A stretch of 14,860 nucleotides of DNA from an uncultured Mycoplasmatota bacterium. GTDB lineage: Bacteria; Bacillota_I; Bacilli_A; RF39; UBA660. Under the pieces are notes generated by a model. That model was not told where the DNA came from. It saw nothing but the letters and a program-made list of their open reading frames with translations, and did not search any database. The translations under genes and the position numbers were made by a program. Below, in pieces: positions 14,104-14,860 of the stretch (positions within the stretch are counted from its first letter, which is position 1; each line of letters starts with the position of its first letter). The stretch lies in contig URBY01000029.1 in the NCBI GenBank assembly GCA_900546245.1, positions 1 to 14,860 of the forward strand, in the 5' to 3' direction.

Positions 14104-14733
14104 CTAATCATGTTTTATATTTTCAATATTAATCAATTTATTTTCATCATCAAAAGTAAGTTTAAATGTTTCACAAAAATCAAAATGTCCACTCCAAAAC
14201 AATTCATTGCCATTAAAGAAAATTTTATATTTGTCACTATCTGGCACTACTTTACACCAAGTCATAAGTAAAAATAACATTGCAGTCCCATGAAATACAA
14301 TTGCTATTTTCTTATCATCACTTTTTAATACATTCATTAAAGCATTAAAAGTTCTCTCTCTTACTTCTTTTTGACTTTCACCAAATTCAGTTTTATAATT
14401 TTCATCTAAAAATTGTTTTTCTCCAAAATTGTCTGGAAGTTCATCCCATGAATTAATTCCAAATTTTCTTTCTCCAAAATCATTAATTACATTAATTTCT
14501 ATATTATTATTTTCTGCTATATATTTAGCAGTAGATATTGCTCTTACATAACTTGATGAATATAATTTATCAATATCTTTTAATTCTTCAATATTTAACT
14601 TTTCTCTAGCAATATTTTCTCCTTCAATTGATAAAGGTTGTTTTTCATTTTGAATTTGTAAACTATCCATATTTTTGTCATTATTAACTTTTAACGGTTT
14701 TGAATGTCTTATTAAATATACTTCTTTAATCAT
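14104..14733 (-). CDS. Histidine phosphatase (phosphoglycerate-mutase-like)
   Basis: A 209-residue member of the histidine phosphatase superfamily, which forms a phosphohistidine intermediate. The signature LIRHSKP puts the catalytic His at 10 with R9. R64 in SSYVRAISTA, E88 in ERKFG and H148 in IVFHGTAM complete the pocket. There is no signal peptide, so it acts in the cytoplasm. It could be a mutase, a sugar or nucleotide phosphatase; the sequence does not decide. ATG at 14733 follows AAAGGTGG at 14741-14748. It is the first gene of a probable operon with the kinase fusion and the RNA methyltransferase, which makes a nucleotide or RNA-related substrate worth considering, but this is inference. 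Confidence 0.9.
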   Translation of the reverse strand: MIKEVYLIRHSKPLKVNNDKNMDSLQIQNEKQPLSIEGENIAREKLNIEELKDIDKLYSSSYVRAISTAKYIAENNNIEINVINDFGERKFGINSWDELPDNFGEKQFLDENYKTEFGESQKEVRERTFNALMNVLKSDDKKIAIVFHGTAMLFLLMTWCKVVPDSDKYKIFFNGNELFWSGHFDFCETFKLTFDDENKLINIENIKHD

Positions 14734-14786
14734 TTTTTTACCACCTTTCTTTATAATATTATTTTAACATATTTTTTAGCATAATA

Positions 14787-14812
14787 AAACTTTAACAATA
14801 AAGTTAAAGTTT
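14787..14812 (-). terminator. 10-bp perfect hairpin upstream of the histidine phosphatase gene
   Basis: On the minus strand AAACTTTAAC and GTTAAAGTTT pair perfectly over 10 bases around TTTATT, followed by TTATTATG. It may end the gene that enters from the right edge, or be a leader or operator in front of the histidine phosphatase gene. A candidate TATAAT lies just upstream at 14817-14822 and another -10 (TGTTAAAAT) downstream, near 14764-14772. Confidence 0.42.
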
Positions 14813-14817
14813 ATATA

Positions 14818-14859
14818 TTATATAGCATAAAAAATATTACTTATTCCATCTACTCCAGG
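14818..14859 (-). CDS. Possible last 13 codons of a gene entering from the right edge
   Basis: The minus-strand frame reads PGVDGISNIFYAI then TAA, immediately before the 10-bp hairpin. The position of a hairpin after the stop supports a gene end, but the piece is too short to identify, and another frame also ends nearby (TAA at 14839-14837). Treat as a weak call. Confidence 0.22.
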   Translation of the reverse strand, partial: PGVDGISNIFYAI

Positions 14860-14860
14860 A

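Noticed and set aside
1..14860. Mollicute-type code with TGA for tryptophan
   Set aside because: Tryptophans in recognisable motifs are TGG, and the frames close normally under the standard code.
1..14860. CRISPR arrays, tRNA, rRNA, or insertion-sequence ends
   Set aside because: No regularly spaced repeats, no cloverleaf or rRNA-like GC-rich stretch, and no transposase frame were seen. The repeated elements found are the ogt-start pair and the two terminators.

Overview
The window reads as one end of a metagenome-style contig from a very AT-rich (roughly one quarter G+C by eye) low-GC Gram-positive bacterium, probably an uncultured gut Bacillota. Support: AGGAGG-type ribosome sites, extended -10 promoters, U-tailed hairpin terminators, a Fic protein very like the Enterococcus type, TGG for tryptophan (standard code), and sortable Firmicute families (GT51 transglycosylase, PepF, RlmD-like methyltransferase). 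Every credible gene from about 350 to the end lies on the minus strand, so the text below follows decreasing coordinates.

The first ~350 bases do not belong with the rest. Bases 1-29 are the 3' part of the Illumina read-1 adapter. Bases 30-335 are the 5' part of a xanthine phosphoribosyltransferase gene (xpt) at clearly higher G+C, and it joins the AT-rich sequence at an A-rich run near 350-370. This is best explained as a chimeric library molecule or misassembly that cut off the 3' end of a membrane-anchored thioredoxin-like gene.

Layout from the right end: a possible 3' tail of an unknown gene; a likely operon of histidine phosphatase, a two-domain protein (unknown N-terminal domain plus P-loop kinase) and an RlmD/TrmA-type RNA uridine methyltransferase (14733-11715); a 250-base gap with a 13-bp perfect palindrome and a tiny ORF; a GNAT acetyltransferase; a HAD phosphatase overlapping a nucleotide-pyrophosphatase-type phosphodiesterase, closed by a strong terminator; a DUF3592-like membrane protein. 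Next comes the most unusual local structure: an ogt (DNA alkyltransferase) relic split into an N-terminal piece (8574-8441) and a C-terminal piece (6498-6133), with an intact pepF metallopeptidase gene between them and a ~49-bp direct repeat at both ogt starts.

Further left lie an XRE-type regulator with a membrane anchor, an unrecognised 140-residue protein, a short-chain dehydrogenase, a self-inhibited class III Fic AMP-transferase, a Sir2 deacylase, a monofunctional peptidoglycan transglycosylase, a CmpB-type membrane protein, and the truncated thioredoxin-like gene. Most of these are single-gene units with their own TGnTATAAT promoter and hairpin terminator, so there is little sign of one pathway. 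No CRISPR array, tRNA, rRNA, phage module or convincing multi-gene defence system is visible. The most open biology is the kinase fusion next to the histidine phosphatase.
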